Source: Lewinellaceae bacterium SD302 (GTDB lineage Bacteria; Bacteroidota; Bacteroidia; Chitinophagales; Saprospiraceae). Taken from it: 64,000 nucleotides of DNA. The translations under genes and the position numbers were made by a program. The stretch is taken from assembly GCA_002591745.1 (NCBI GenBank), contig PDLQ01000001.1, positions 248,001-312,000 of the forward strand, given 5' to 3'. The stretch's first letter is position 1. Every line of letters begins with the position of its first letter. The notes below the pieces were generated by a model. That model did no database searches and had not been told where the DNA came from. It worked only from the letters and a program-made list of their open reading frames with translations. Below, in pieces: positions 53,984 through 62,097 of this stretch.

Positions 53984-55294
53984 ATGAAATTTGCCGACCT
54001 CGGCCTGGATGAAAGCATCCTCAAAGCCCTCACTGCCACGGGCTATACTGAACCCACCCCAATTCAAGAACAAAGCATTCCTATCCTGTTGAAGGGCACC
54101 GATCTACTCGGTTGGTCCCAAACGGGAACGGGTAAAACGGCTGCATTCGCCATCCCCATTATTCAGCAAATACTGGATAATCAACGGGAGGGTGAAAAGC
54201 GCCGGATCAAGTCACTGGTTGTAACACCAACCCGAGAACTGGCGCTCCAGATCGGAGAAAGCTTTACTACTTATTCAAAGTTCACCGACTTGCGCAACAC
54301 CGTCATTTTCGGTGGCGTAAAGCAGGGTAAACAAGTAGACCGCATAAAGCGGGGCATTGACGTTCTGGTCGCTACGCCTGGCCGCTTACTCGACCTGATG
54401 GGCCAGGGGCACATCAGCCTGCGCGACGTGGAATACTTTGTTCTCGATGAAGCCGATCACATGTTGGACATGGGCTTCATTCATGACATTCGTAAACTGT
54501 TGGTCAAGTTGCCGGATAACCGACAGTCCCTTTTCTTTTCTGCTACCATGCCCAAGGAGATCGTCTCTCTGGCCAAGAACATCCTGCGGGACGATTTTGA
54601 GCGGGTGACCATCAAACCCAAGCAAGCAACGGCCGAAAGGGTTGAGCAAGCTGTATACCTGGTTGCCAAAAAAGACAAGCCCGAGTTGCTTAAGCATCTG
54701 ATCAAAAATGAGGAAGACATTGAGTCTGTACTCGTTTTCAGTCGCACCAAGCACGGAGCGGACAAGATCGTACGTAAACTCAAGAAGGTGAACATCCAGG
54801 CTGCGGCTATTCATGGAAATAAGAGCCAGAACGCCCGCCAAAAGGCCCTTGGTCAGTTTAAGGACGGTGACATCAATGTACTCGTCGCTACCGACATCGC
54901 TGCCCGGGGAATTGACGTTTCGGAGCTTTCGCACGTAATCAATTATGACCTGCCGAACGTATCCGAGACTTATGTACACCGGATCGGGCGTACCGGCCGG
55001 GCTTCCGCCAGCGGTGTGGCTTTGTCTTTCTGTGATATTGAGGAAAGACCGTACCTGAAAGACATCCAGAAACTGATCAACCAGCAGTTGCCACTTATCA
55101 AGGACCACCCCTACGTAGATGAGCGAGACGATAGCGAGATTCCACTGGATGCCCCCAAACCCAAGCGGGTTGGCGGTGGTCGTGGACGCGGTGGTGGCGG
55201 CGGAAATCGCAACCGAAACAGAAATCGCAACCGTAATGGCGGCGGTGGAGGTGGCCGTGGCCGCCGAAATAATAGTAGTGGAAGCAGAGACTAA
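53984..55294 (+). CDS. rhlE: DEAD-box RNA helicase, RhlE type
   Basis: The 436-residue protein has all motifs: Q motif (PTPIQEQSIPILLKG), Walker A GWSQTGTGKTAAF, TPTRELALQI, ATPGRLLDL, DEADHMLDMGF, FSATMP, VFSRTKHG, ATDIAARGIDV and HRIGRTGRA. The C-terminal tail is Gly/Arg/Asn-rich (GGGRGRGGGGGNRNRNRNRN), typical of RNA-binding RhlE tails. Likely roles are ribosome assembly, RNA decay or cold adaptation. It is followed by a strong terminator at 55350-55395. Confidence 0.93.
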   Translation: MKFADLGLDESILKALTATGYTEPTPIQEQSIPILLKGTDLLGWSQTGTGKTAAFAIPIIQQILDNQREGEKRRIKSLVVTPTRELALQIGESFTTYSKFTDLRNTVIFGGVKQGKQVDRIKRGIDVLVATPGRLLDLMGQGHISLRDVEYFVLDEADHMLDMGFIHDIRKLLVKLPDNRQSLFFSATMPKEIVSLAKNILRDDFERVTIKPKQATAERVEQAVYLVAKKDKPELLKHLIKNEEDIESVLVFSRTKHGADKIVRKLKKVNIQAAAIHGNKSQNARQKALGQFKDGDINVLVATDIAARGIDVSELSHVINYDLPNVSETYVHRIGRTGRASASGVALSFCDIEERPYLKDIQKLINQQLPLIKDHPYVDERDDSEIPLDAPKPKRVGGGRGRGGGGGNRNRNRNRNRNGGGGGGRGRRNNSSGSRD

Positions 55295-55349
55295 CTTCAT
55301 GTAGGGATTCTGCCTGAAGTTGTCGAGTGTTATGAAAACTTAATTTACC

Positions 55350-55395
55350 AGCCTTTTTGATCTTGCTAGCAGGCAAGATCAAAAAGGCTTTTTTA
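55350..55395 (+). terminator. Strong rho-independent terminator after rhlE
   Basis: GCCTTTTTGATCTTGC and GCAAGATCAAAAAGGC form a perfect 16-bp stem with a 6-base loop, followed by TTTTTT. Confidence 0.92.
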
Positions 55396-55480
55396 TTAGT
55401 TCTAAGTCTTAAAGGACCTCGCAGAAAATAGGAATGTCCTGTGTCTTCTAGTACTCTTGCTTTACTTGTGGACCCACTAA

Positions 55481-55499
55481 CACTGCTACTTTGTTAGCC
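55481..55499 (+). repeat. GCTACTTTG-family motif copy
   Basis: CACTGCTACTTTGTTAGCC, intergenic between the rhlE terminator and the fad promoter. Confidence 0.75.
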
Positions 55500-55583
55500 A
55501 TAACTTCCCCCGATTGCAGAATTATCTCACCCCATAGAACCAAATGACCGGCTAAAACTTTCCATAGAAGACAAAAAGCCGCT

Positions 55584-55610
55584 TATATTTGCGCTAGCGA
55601 AAATTCGCTA
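55584..55610 (+). promoter_or_regulatory. fad promoter element and adjacent palindromic operator
   Basis: TATATTTG (55584-55591) fits the TAnnTTTG element. Directly after it, TAGCGAAAATTCGCTA (55595-55610) is an inverted repeat (7-bp arms TAGCGAA/TTCGCTA, 2-base centre) 37 bases before the fadN start. A repressor bound there would block transcription start; a TetR- or FadR-type acyl-CoA sensor is a plausible binder, which is inference. Confidence 0.6.
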
Positions 55611-55646
55611 AAATGTTTTTGGTGACCGTAATACCCAGAAAATACT

Positions 55647-58031
55647 ATGAAGAGAATTAAGAAAGTTGCTGTACTCGGCTCCGGTGTAATGGGCTCCGGG
55701 ATCGCCTGTCACTTTGCGAATATCGGCCTGGAGGTGTTGATGTTGGATATCCTGCCCCGTGAGATGGCACCGGATGAAACCAATCCCAGGGTCCGGAACA
55801 GCATGGCGCAAAAGGCCCTGACTGCCACGATCAAATCAAAGCCCGCCCCGCTGTATGACAAAAAATTTGCCAGCCGAATCACGGTAGGCAATTTTACCGA
55901 TGATATGCATCGACTGAAGGACTACGACTGGATCATCGAAGTGGTCGTAGAACGACTGGACATTAAGCAAAAAGTACTGGCGCAAGTCGATGAGCACCGC
56001 AAAGCCGGTAGCCTGGTGACGACCAATACTTCGGGTATTCCCATCAATATGATCGCCAAAGGCTTGAGCGAAGACATGCGCGCTCATTTCTGCGGCACTC
56101 ACTTTTTCAATCCACCGCGCTACCTGCGGCTCTTCGAAATCATCCCCGGACCGGATACCAAACCGGAAGTCATTGACTTCTTTATGGATTATGGCGACCG
56201 TTTCCTGGGCAAGACCACAGTACTGGCCAAGGATACGCCTGCCTTCATCGGAAACCGGATCGGCGTCTACGCCATGGCTAAAGTTTACCAGCTGACGGAT
56301 GAGCTGGGACTGAAGATTCATACGGTCGACAAGCTGACCGGTCCGGCTTTAGGGCGCCCTAAGACCGGTACCTTCCGCCTGGGTGACCTGGTGGGCCACG
56401 ACACGGCCGCTCACGTTATGACCGGTGTGCGAGAAAACGCGCCAAGTGACGAGCAAGCCGCGGTGATGGAGATTCCACAATACTTCAACTTTCTGTTGGA
56501 GAAGAAATTTCTGGGTAATAAATCCGGCCAGGGCTTCTACAAAAAGATAACCGGCGAGGATGGCAAGCGGCAGATCCTGGGGCTGAACCTGAAGACACTG
56601 GAATACGAAGCCTCCGAGCGGGAAGATGTTCCCAGTCTGAAGACGGCCAAGCAGATCGATGACCTGACCCTGCGGGTTAGAGCCTTATTCAAAGCCGAAG
56701 ATAAAGGTGGTGAACTGGTACGTCGTTCTTTAGCGGGGCTCTTTGCCTACGCCAGCAACCGGATTCCGGAAATCAGTGATAACCTATACAGCATTGACGA
56801 CGCCCTACGAGCCGGTTTCGCCTGGGAGATGGGCCCTTTCCAATACTGGGATGCTATTGGTATTCAGGCCGGTATCGAAGCCTCTGAAGCGGACGGAAAC
56901 ACCGTAGCCGACTGGGTGAAAGAAATGTTAGCCGCCGGCAACGAAAGCTTTTACAAGACCGAGGATGGTAAGCTGCTTTACTACGATATTGACAGTAAAA
57001 GTTACCTGGAAAAACCGGGGGCTTCTGATTTCATCATTCTGGATCGTTACCGCGATCGCAAGCCGGTTTACCAGAACAGCGAAGTTACCCTGCATGATAT
57101 TAATGACGGGGTACTCTGTCTGGAATTCACCAGCGCCCACAATAGTATCGGCGAGGGTGTATTGCGCGGAATGGAGGACTGTATCACTTTGGCCGAAGAG
57201 GGTGACTGGCGCGGCATGGTGATTGGTAACAACGCCACGAACTTTAGCGTCGGGGCCAATCTGATGATGATTGCCCAGCTGGCTTACGCCCAGGAGTTCG
57301 AGGAACTGAATATGGCCGTTAACCTGTTTCAGCAGAGCGTGATGCGCTGTCGTTACAGCAGTATTCCGGTCATTGCAGCTACCCAGGGCTACGTCTTTGG
57401 CGGCGGCTGTGAAACACTGATGCACTGCGACGGTGCCGCCGTGGCAGCGGAAAGTTACATCGGCCTGGTAGAAGCTGGTATCGGGGTGATCCCCGGCGGT
57501 GGCGGAACCAAGGAAATGGCCCTGCGCGCGAGTGATCAATACTTTGAAGGTGACGTGATGATTCCGACGCTGATCGAAAAATTCAAAGCGATTGCTATGG
57601 CCCAGGTTTCCACCAGTGGCTGGGAAGGGTTCAACAACGGCACCTTACTCAAGCACCGCGATAAGATTGTGGTCAACAAGGATCGCAACATCGCCGAAGC
57701 CAAAGAAATGGCTATCGCAATGGCCGACGACGGTTACGTCATGCCCATCAAGCGGGAAGACATTACCGTACTCGGTCAGGGTGGAATGGCAGCCCTCTAC
57801 GCGGCTGCTAACGAGCTAAAGCGCGGACACTACGCCAGCGATCATGACATTAAAATTGCCCGTAAGATTGCCCACGTGCTTTGTGGTGGACCGCTCAGTG
57901 GTACCCAGAAAGTCAGTGAGCAATATCTGCTGGACATCGAACGGGAGGCATTCCTGAGTCTGGTGGGTGAGCAGAAGACACTGGAACGGATTCAGCACAT
58001 GCTGCAGACGAATAAGCCGTTGCGGAATTAA
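55647..58031 (+). CDS. fadN: 3-Hydroxyacyl-CoA dehydrogenase / enoyl-CoA hydratase fusion
   Basis: A 794-residue bifunctional enzyme of beta-oxidation. The NAD-binding dehydrogenase is N-terminal (VAVLGSGVMGSGIACHFANI near residue 7, then THFFNPPRYLRLFEIIPGP), and the enoyl-CoA hydratase fold is C-terminal (CLEFTSAHNSIGEG, VIAATQGYVFGGGCETLMHC, EAGIGVIPGGGGTKEMALRA). The order matches Bacillus FadN, reversed relative to Escherichia FadB. It hydrates enoyl-CoA and oxidises the product. fadA follows 119 bases later, as in the fadN-fadA pair. Confidence 0.93.
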   Translation: MKRIKKVAVLGSGVMGSGIACHFANIGLEVLMLDILPREMAPDETNPRVRNSMAQKALTATIKSKPAPLYDKKFASRITVGNFTDDMHRLKDYDWIIEVVVERLDIKQKVLAQVDEHRKAGSLVTTNTSGIPINMIAKGLSEDMRAHFCGTHFFNPPRYLRLFEIIPGPDTKPEVIDFFMDYGDRFLGKTTVLAKDTPAFIGNRIGVYAMAKVYQLTDELGLKIHTVDKLTGPALGRPKTGTFRLGDLVGHDTAAHVMTGVRENAPSDEQAAVMEIPQYFNFLLEKKFLGNKSGQGFYKKITGEDGKRQILGLNLKTLEYEASEREDVPSLKTAKQIDDLTLRVRALFKAEDKGGELVRRSLAGLFAYASNRIPEISDNLYSIDDALRAGFAWEMGPFQYWDAIGIQAGIEASEADGNTVADWVKEMLAAGNESFYKTEDGKLLYYDIDSKSYLEKPGASDFIILDRYRDRKPVYQNSEVTLHDINDGVLCLEFTSAHNSIGEGVLRGMEDCITLAEEGDWRGMVIGNNATNFSVGANLMMIAQLAYAQEFEELNMAVNLFQQSVMRCRYSSIPVIAATQGYVFGGGCETLMHCDGAAVAAESYIGLVEAGIGVIPGGGGTKEMALRASDQYFEGDVMIPTLIEKFKAIAMAQVSTSGWEGFNNGTLLKHRDKIVVNKDRNIAEAKEMAIAMADDGYVMPIKREDITVLGQGGMAALYAAANELKRGHYASDHDIKIARKIAHVLCGGPLSGTQKVSEQYLLDIEREAFLSLVGEQKTLERIQHMLQTNKPLRN

Positions 58032-58132
58032 TGATCAAATGATCTGATGATGTGATGATAGAATAATAGACCATTACTTCTAATACTGTTGATTACCATC
58101 ATTAGATCATTGAATCACTAGATCATTAAATC
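58029..58132. repeat. Imperfect inverted repeat of TGATCAAATGATC words between fadN and fadA
   Basis: The left part includes AATGATCAAATGATCTGATG and the right part ATCATTAGATCATTGAATCA; reverse complement of the right matches the left at roughly three-quarters of positions. Both are made of iterated 9- to 10-base TGATC words. The stem could terminate or attenuate transcription in the spacer. Confidence 0.55.
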
Positions 58133-58150
58133 TTTGAAAAATAAAATATA

Positions 58151-59320
58151 ATGGAAGCATATATCATCTCCGGCTACCGCTCTGCCGTAGCAAAAGCTAA
58201 AAAAGGTGGATTCAGAAACATGCGTAGCGACGATATCGCCGTCCGCGTTATTAAACATATGTTCGAGCAGAACCCCTCCATTGATCCTACTATCGTAGAC
58301 GATTGTATCGTAGGTTGTGCCAATCCGGAAGGGGAACAAGGTTTACAGATCGGTCGCCAAATTAGTCTGCGGGCACTGGGCCAGCCGGTGGCCGGTATGA
58401 CCGTCAACCGTTACTGCGCCAGTGGCTTGGAGACCATTTCCATTGCCGTCGCCAAGATTAAGGCGGGAATGGGCCATTGCTACGTAGCCGGTGGTGCGGA
58501 AAGCATGAGTCAGATCCCGATGACCGGCTATAAACTCGCTCCCAGCTACGAGGTAGCCAGTGAGACACCGGATTACGTCGTCTCTATGGGCATTACCGCC
58601 GAGAGTGTATCCAGCAAGTATAAGATCGACCGGGAAGCTCAGGACCGGTTTGCCGTGCGTAGCCACGATCGGGCCATCGCGGCAATCGACGGGGGATTGT
58701 TTAAGGATGAGATCGTGCCGATCGAAGTGGAAGAAACCTTTGTCAGGGACGGTAAAATGGTAAGTAAAAGCCACACCGTAGATACCGATGAGGGTATTCG
58801 CCGGGGTACTAGTATGGAGGGTTTGGGCCGTCTGCGTCCGGTATTTCGCAACAACGGTTCCGTAACGGCGGGCAACTCCAGCCAGACCAGTGATGGCGTT
58901 GCATTTACCATCGTGATGAGCGGTGAAATGGTCAAACAGTTGAACCTGGAGCCCATTGCCCGGCTCGTTTCCTGTAGCGTTGGCGGTGTAGATCCGCTCT
59001 ACATGGGTATAGGTCCTTGCGTGGCCATCCCAAAAGCGCTAAAGCAAGCCGGCCTGAAACTCAACGATATTGACCTGATCGAACTGAACGAAGCCTTCGC
59101 TGCCCAGGCGCTGGCAGTGATCCAGGAGGCCGGTCTGGACCCCGACATCGTCAACGTCAATGGAGGAGCCATCGCACTCGGTCATCCACTAGGCTGTACC
59201 GGAGCGAAGCTTTCCATTCAACTTTTCAACGAGTTGAAGCGCCGGAACAAGAAATACGGTATGGTCACCGCTTGCGTAGGTGGCGGTCAGGGCATCGCCG
59301 GAATCTATGAAATGCTGTAA
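58151..59320 (+). CDS. fadA: Acetyl-CoA C-acyltransferase (thiolase)
   Basis: The 389-residue thiolase cleaves 3-ketoacyl-CoA in the last beta-oxidation step. The acyl-carrying Cys is in [14 protein letters not shown] (near residue 89), the general-base segment is [19 protein letters not shown] and the second Cys is in [16 protein letters not shown]. It follows fadN on the same strand, so both probably share the operator at 55595. No acyl-CoA dehydrogenase gene follows; the next gene encodes a DUF1622 protein. Confidence 0.95.
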   Translation: MEAYIISGYRSAVAKAKKGGFRNMRSDDIAVRVIKHMFEQNPSIDPTIVDDCIVGCANPEGEQGLQIGRQISLRALGQPVAGMTVNRYCASGLETISIAVAKIKAGMGHCYVAGGAESMSQIPMTGYKLAPSYEVASETPDYVVSMGITAESVSSKYKIDREAQDRFAVRSHDRAIAAIDGGLFKDEIVPIEVEETFVRDGKMVSKSHTVDTDEGIRRGTSMEGLGRLRPVFRNNGSVTAGNSSQTSDGVAFTIVMSGEMVKQLNLEPIARLVSCSVGGVDPLYMGIGPCVAIPKALKQAGLKLNDIDLIELNEAFAAQALAVIQEAGLDPDIVNVNGGAIALGHPLGCTGAKLSIQLFNELKRRNKKYGMVTACVGGGQGIAGIYEML

Positions 59321-59387
59321 GAGTAAGCTCTGGATCGAATCGGTCTTTAGCAACGAACATTGAGTCCGGCGTTGGCTTTTCAAGGGT

Positions 59388-59747
59388 ATGGAAAGCTACG
59401 CAAGAATAGAAGGCTTTATCTATCACGCAGCCGAGTGGATCAAACTCGGCATCGAGACAGCGGGTGTGCTCGTAGTTGCCTGGGGAATGATTATTTCCCT
59501 GTGGCTCTACGGGCGCACCATTTTTACGCCGGGAGAGAATGATTACGCTGCTTTGCGTCGTAGGCTGGCCAAGTACCTGATCATAGCACTGGAATTTCAG
59601 TTGGCGGCAGACATACTGAGTACGGCCATCGCACCCGGTTGGGATGAGATCGGCAAGTTAGCCGTCATTGCGGGAATCCGGACGGTACTCAATTATTTCC
59701 TGGAAAAGGAACTGGAAGACGCCAGGGTAGAGGGAGAAGAAGCTTAG
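59388..59747 (+). CDS. DUF1622 membrane protein
   Basis: The ATG at 59388 gives 119 residues (MESYARIEGF). Two or three hydrophobic helices are seen: TAGVLVVAWGMIISLWLY and the pair ALEFQLAADILSTAIA and ELGKLAVIAGIRTVLNYFL-like stretch, which with LRRRLAKYLI matches DUF1622. Function is unknown. It lies 67 bases after fadA, so it may be co-transcribed, but no link to fatty-acid use is known. Confidence 0.82.
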   Translation: MESYARIEGFIYHAAEWIKLGIETAGVLVVAWGMIISLWLYGRTIFTPGENDYAALRRRLAKYLIIALEFQLAADILSTAIAPGWDEIGKLAVIAGIRTVLNYFLEKELEDARVEGEEA

Positions 59748-59761
59748 AGCAGAACGAGCGA

Positions 59762-60514
59762 TTAGCCCGCGGCAACGATGTCTTTAAATAATTCAGCTTT
59801 CAAACTGGCTCCGCCAACCAATCCACCGTCCACATCGGGCTTAGCAATCAGATCTGCGGCATTCGCAGGCTTCATACTGCCGCCATAGAGTATGGTTGTT
59901 CGTGCAGCAACTTCCTTGCCGTACTGTACGCTGATGATCTCGCGAATATAGGCGTGCATATCCTGCGCCTGTTCCGGACTGGCCGTAACACCGGTACCGA
60001 TGGCCCATACGGGTTCATAGGCAATAACTACTTTACCAAAGTCCTCGGCGCTCAGGTCGAAAAGGGCGGTCTTGATCTGTTGTCCAACCAGCACTTCGTG
60101 GTTACCGGCCTCACGTACGTCCAGTTTTTCACCGCAGCAGTAGATGGGCAACATGCCGTTATCCAGTACTTTGCGGACCTTTTTGGCGATTAACTCATCA
60201 TTCTCTCCAAAATAGTCGCGGCGCTCGCTATGTCCCAGGATCACGTAGTCTATTCCCAGGTCTGCCAGCATCGGTGCGCTGATCTCGCCGGTATAGGCGC
60301 CGCTGTCTTCGTGGTGGCAATTCTGGGCGGCCACGAAGTAGTTGTCGTGCTTGCTTGTCAGCTCCTTGATTTGAGCTAGCTGAACGGCAGGAACACCAAA
60401 TACCACCTTGCAATTAGGCTTGGAGTTGGCAGCAATAACGGCTTGGGCCAATTCAGTTCCTTCGCTGGGCAAGGTGTTCATTTTCCAGTTGCCGGCAATC
60501 ATGTTTCTACTCAT
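59762..60514 (-). CDS. tpiA: Triose-phosphate isomerase
   Basis: Glycolytic enzyme interconverting dihydroxyacetone phosphate and glyceraldehyde-3-phosphate. The 250-residue length is normal. Segments: AGNWKMNT (substrate Lys, residue about 10), YVILGHSERRDYFGE (His), VIAYEPVWAIGTG (catalytic Glu), and ILYGGSMKPANA with the C-terminal DGGLVGGASL. It converges with the DUF1622 gene across 14 bases. Confidence 0.97.
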   Translation of the reverse strand: MSRNMIAGNWKMNTLPSEGTELAQAVIAANSKPNCKVVFGVPAVQLAQIKELTSKHDNYFVAAQNCHHEDSGAYTGEISAPMLADLGIDYVILGHSERRDYFGENDELIAKKVRKVLDNGMLPIYCCGEKLDVREAGNHEVLVGQQIKTALFDLSAEDFGKVVIAYEPVWAIGTGVTASPEQAQDMHAYIREIISVQYGKEVAARTTILYGGSMKPANAADLIAKPDVDGGLVGGASLKAELFKDIVAAG

Positions 60515-60608
60515 CGTTCTATGTTTTTCGCGAAGGTATGAAACTGTTACGAAGTGGGTTTCATGCAGAGCACGCGGAAGAGCAGAAGTTAAATCTCGTT
60601 ACTTAAGT

Positions 60609-60629
60609 CTCGCCGAAGGGCGAGTTTTT
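60609..60629 (+). other. Hairpin CTCGCC-GAAG-GGCGAG with T-run
   Basis: A perfect 6-bp stem and TTTTT on the plus strand, in the tpiA / LysM-CAP spacer. No plus-strand gene ends upstream in this spacer, so its role as a terminator is unclear. Confidence 0.4.
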
Positions 60630-60721
60630 GAATCAGCGAATTTGGAAGGATACATTGATGAAGTATTAAAATTCATCATCTTCCCCTTCAGTGTTTTCCG
60701 TGTAAATAATCGCATATCCGG

Positions 60722-61942
60722 CTATCGGCCGAAAAGCTGTACGTAATTATTAGGAATTCTGCCAACCGTACCGTAATTGTAGGGAGCCACGTATCGCCAT
60801 TCGGGGGCGAGTAAAGTCGCCCGGTGGCCGGGGACAGCATAGCCGTCATCGAGTAATAAGCTGATCACTGAATTACGTACGTCGTGGCCGCCCACCAAAT
60901 TTTCGTTACCCACTATTTTTCCATCAATGCGGGTAGAGGTGCCGATATTAACGGAAGGGCAATTCATACGGGTTCTTTGGTCTGCACCCAATCCCCGGCT
61001 GTCGGTGTGCTTCATCAAACCGGTAGCCCGTAAATAATCGCCTTGTTGTTTGGCTACCTGGTAAAGGCAGGGATGAGCTTGTAGCTGTGACAGCGCGGGT
61101 GAATTTTGCAAGTCACGGATCAGGCTATTGAGCGCCGCCTGGGAGACGGTCCGGCCGAAGGTTCGTTGAAAATAATCGGGGTATTGACGTACGTAAGGAA
61201 TATAGGCTGCGGGGTTGGCCCGCAACATATTAATTTCATCAATCATCTCGGATTCGCTGCTTTTCAGGAAGCTACGATCAGAATTTGCAGGAAAAGCGGC
61301 TGATCCGAAAGTCGGCATGTTTACCGCCAGGGAAGAATTCGAATTGTTTGTATTCGGAGCTACCACGCCGGGAGATCGGGCGGTAAAGTTGGAGGAGCCA
61401 ATCACCGGTGTATTGGAGTAAGAGTTTGGAGCGGTCTGCACTGCCGCGGCCGTTGAACGGAATCCCGTATCGCCGCACTGACAATCCGTGGTACGGAGCA
61501 CGCTACCGGGCGATAATTTTTGCCAGATGGAGAGGTTATTAAATGAACTGAATCGTTCGGGAGAGTAGCCATAAAGTCTGGCCAGGCTCTCGATGGACTC
61601 CCCGGCTTGTACAATATGTTGACCGGCAGCCGGTTGGGCCGACCTGGCCGTCACCTCAGTCATTGGCCTGGGGGTAGCTACGCTGGAATTAAATAAGGTA
61701 GGGGAAGCCACAGGCTGATTATCCGGGACCATCACTTCCTCACATTCCCTCAGGTCGTTGGGGTTCTGTACCCGGTTCATGAGCAGTAATTGCTTCAGGC
61801 CGATATTATATTTAGCGGCAATTCGGGTGAAGGTCTCGCCGGGCTGGGTGACGTGTACGCCGGGGCGGGTAGCGGTTGGGCACTGAGCGGTTAATGGAAT
61901 GAAAAAACCGATGAACAGGCTAAGGATGAGCAGGTAACGCAT
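60722..61942 (-). CDS. LysM and CAP-domain secreted protein
   Basis: The ATG at 61942 gives a signal peptide (MRYLLILSLFIGFFIPLTAQ); the upstream extension of 38 codons is unlikely. Of 406 residues, two LysM domains (THVTQPGETFTRIAAKYNIG-like near 27, and VQAGESIESLARLYGYSPER near 110) should bind peptidoglycan. A CAP/SCP domain follows from about 235 (EMIDEINMLRANPAAYI, MKHTDSRGLGADQRTRM, NENLVGGHDVRNSVISLLLD), with His and Glu residues in place. CAP function in bacteria is uncertain (possibly binding or protease-like). Confidence 0.83.
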   Translation of the reverse strand: MRYLLILSLFIGFFIPLTAQCPTATRPGVHVTQPGETFTRIAAKYNIGLKQLLLMNRVQNPNDLRECEEVMVPDNQPVASPTLFNSSVATPRPMTEVTARSAQPAAGQHIVQAGESIESLARLYGYSPERFSSFNNLSIWQKLSPGSVLRTTDCQCGDTGFRSTAAAVQTAPNSYSNTPVIGSSNFTARSPGVVAPNTNNSNSSLAVNMPTFGSAAFPANSDRSFLKSSESEMIDEINMLRANPAAYIPYVRQYPDYFQRTFGRTVSQAALNSLIRDLQNSPALSQLQAHPCLYQVAKQQGDYLRATGLMKHTDSRGLGADQRTRMNCPSVNIGTSTRIDGKIVGNENLVGGHDVRNSVISLLLDDGYAVPGHRATLLAPEWRYVAPYNYGTVGRIPNNYVQLFGR

Positions 61943-62013
61943 ATATGGGTGTTTAAAAGACCTAATATAGCGTTTTATTCGTCGTGGTGCATGAAGCTCG
62001 CAGCTTATTGATC

Positions 62014-62066
62014 GCATGGCTACTTTGTTAGCCGGTAATAAAATTTTGACTGCCAAAGTAGCAATG
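62014..62066. repeat. Inverted pair of GCTACTTTG-family motifs
   Basis: GCATGGCTACTTTGTTAGCC (62014-62033) and GACTGCCAAAGTAGCAATG (62048-62066) form a long imperfect stem with a 14-base AT-rich loop. It lies between two minus-strand genes. Confidence 0.75.
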
Positions 62067-62097
62067 TTGATGTATCCACCGAAAAGGCGCCCCGGTA

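Noticed and set aside
54386-55300. A 304-codon open frame on the minus strand opposite rhlE
   Set aside because: It is antisense to a complete helicase gene and shows Ile/Ser/Thr-rich, low-complexity composition from the helicase Gly/Arg tail. No domain or start context supports it.
55595-55610. TAGCGAAAATTCGCTA considered as a dif or origin site
   Set aside because: It is too short for dif and sits directly at a promoter element; no DnaA boxes or replication genes nearby.
56928-57539. A 203-codon open frame opposite fadN
   Set aside because: Antisense to the hydratase part of a well-supported gene; no family features.
3065-62066. GCTACTTTG motif considered as an orientation (KOPS-like) signal
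   Set aside because: The two orientations are about equal (10 and 9), with no strand bias in this window.
3065-62066. GCTACTTTG motif considered as an ordinary -7 promoter box
   Set aside because: TACTTTG is one base shorter than TAnnTTTG, and copies lie after genes, inside genes and between convergent genes as well as before genes.
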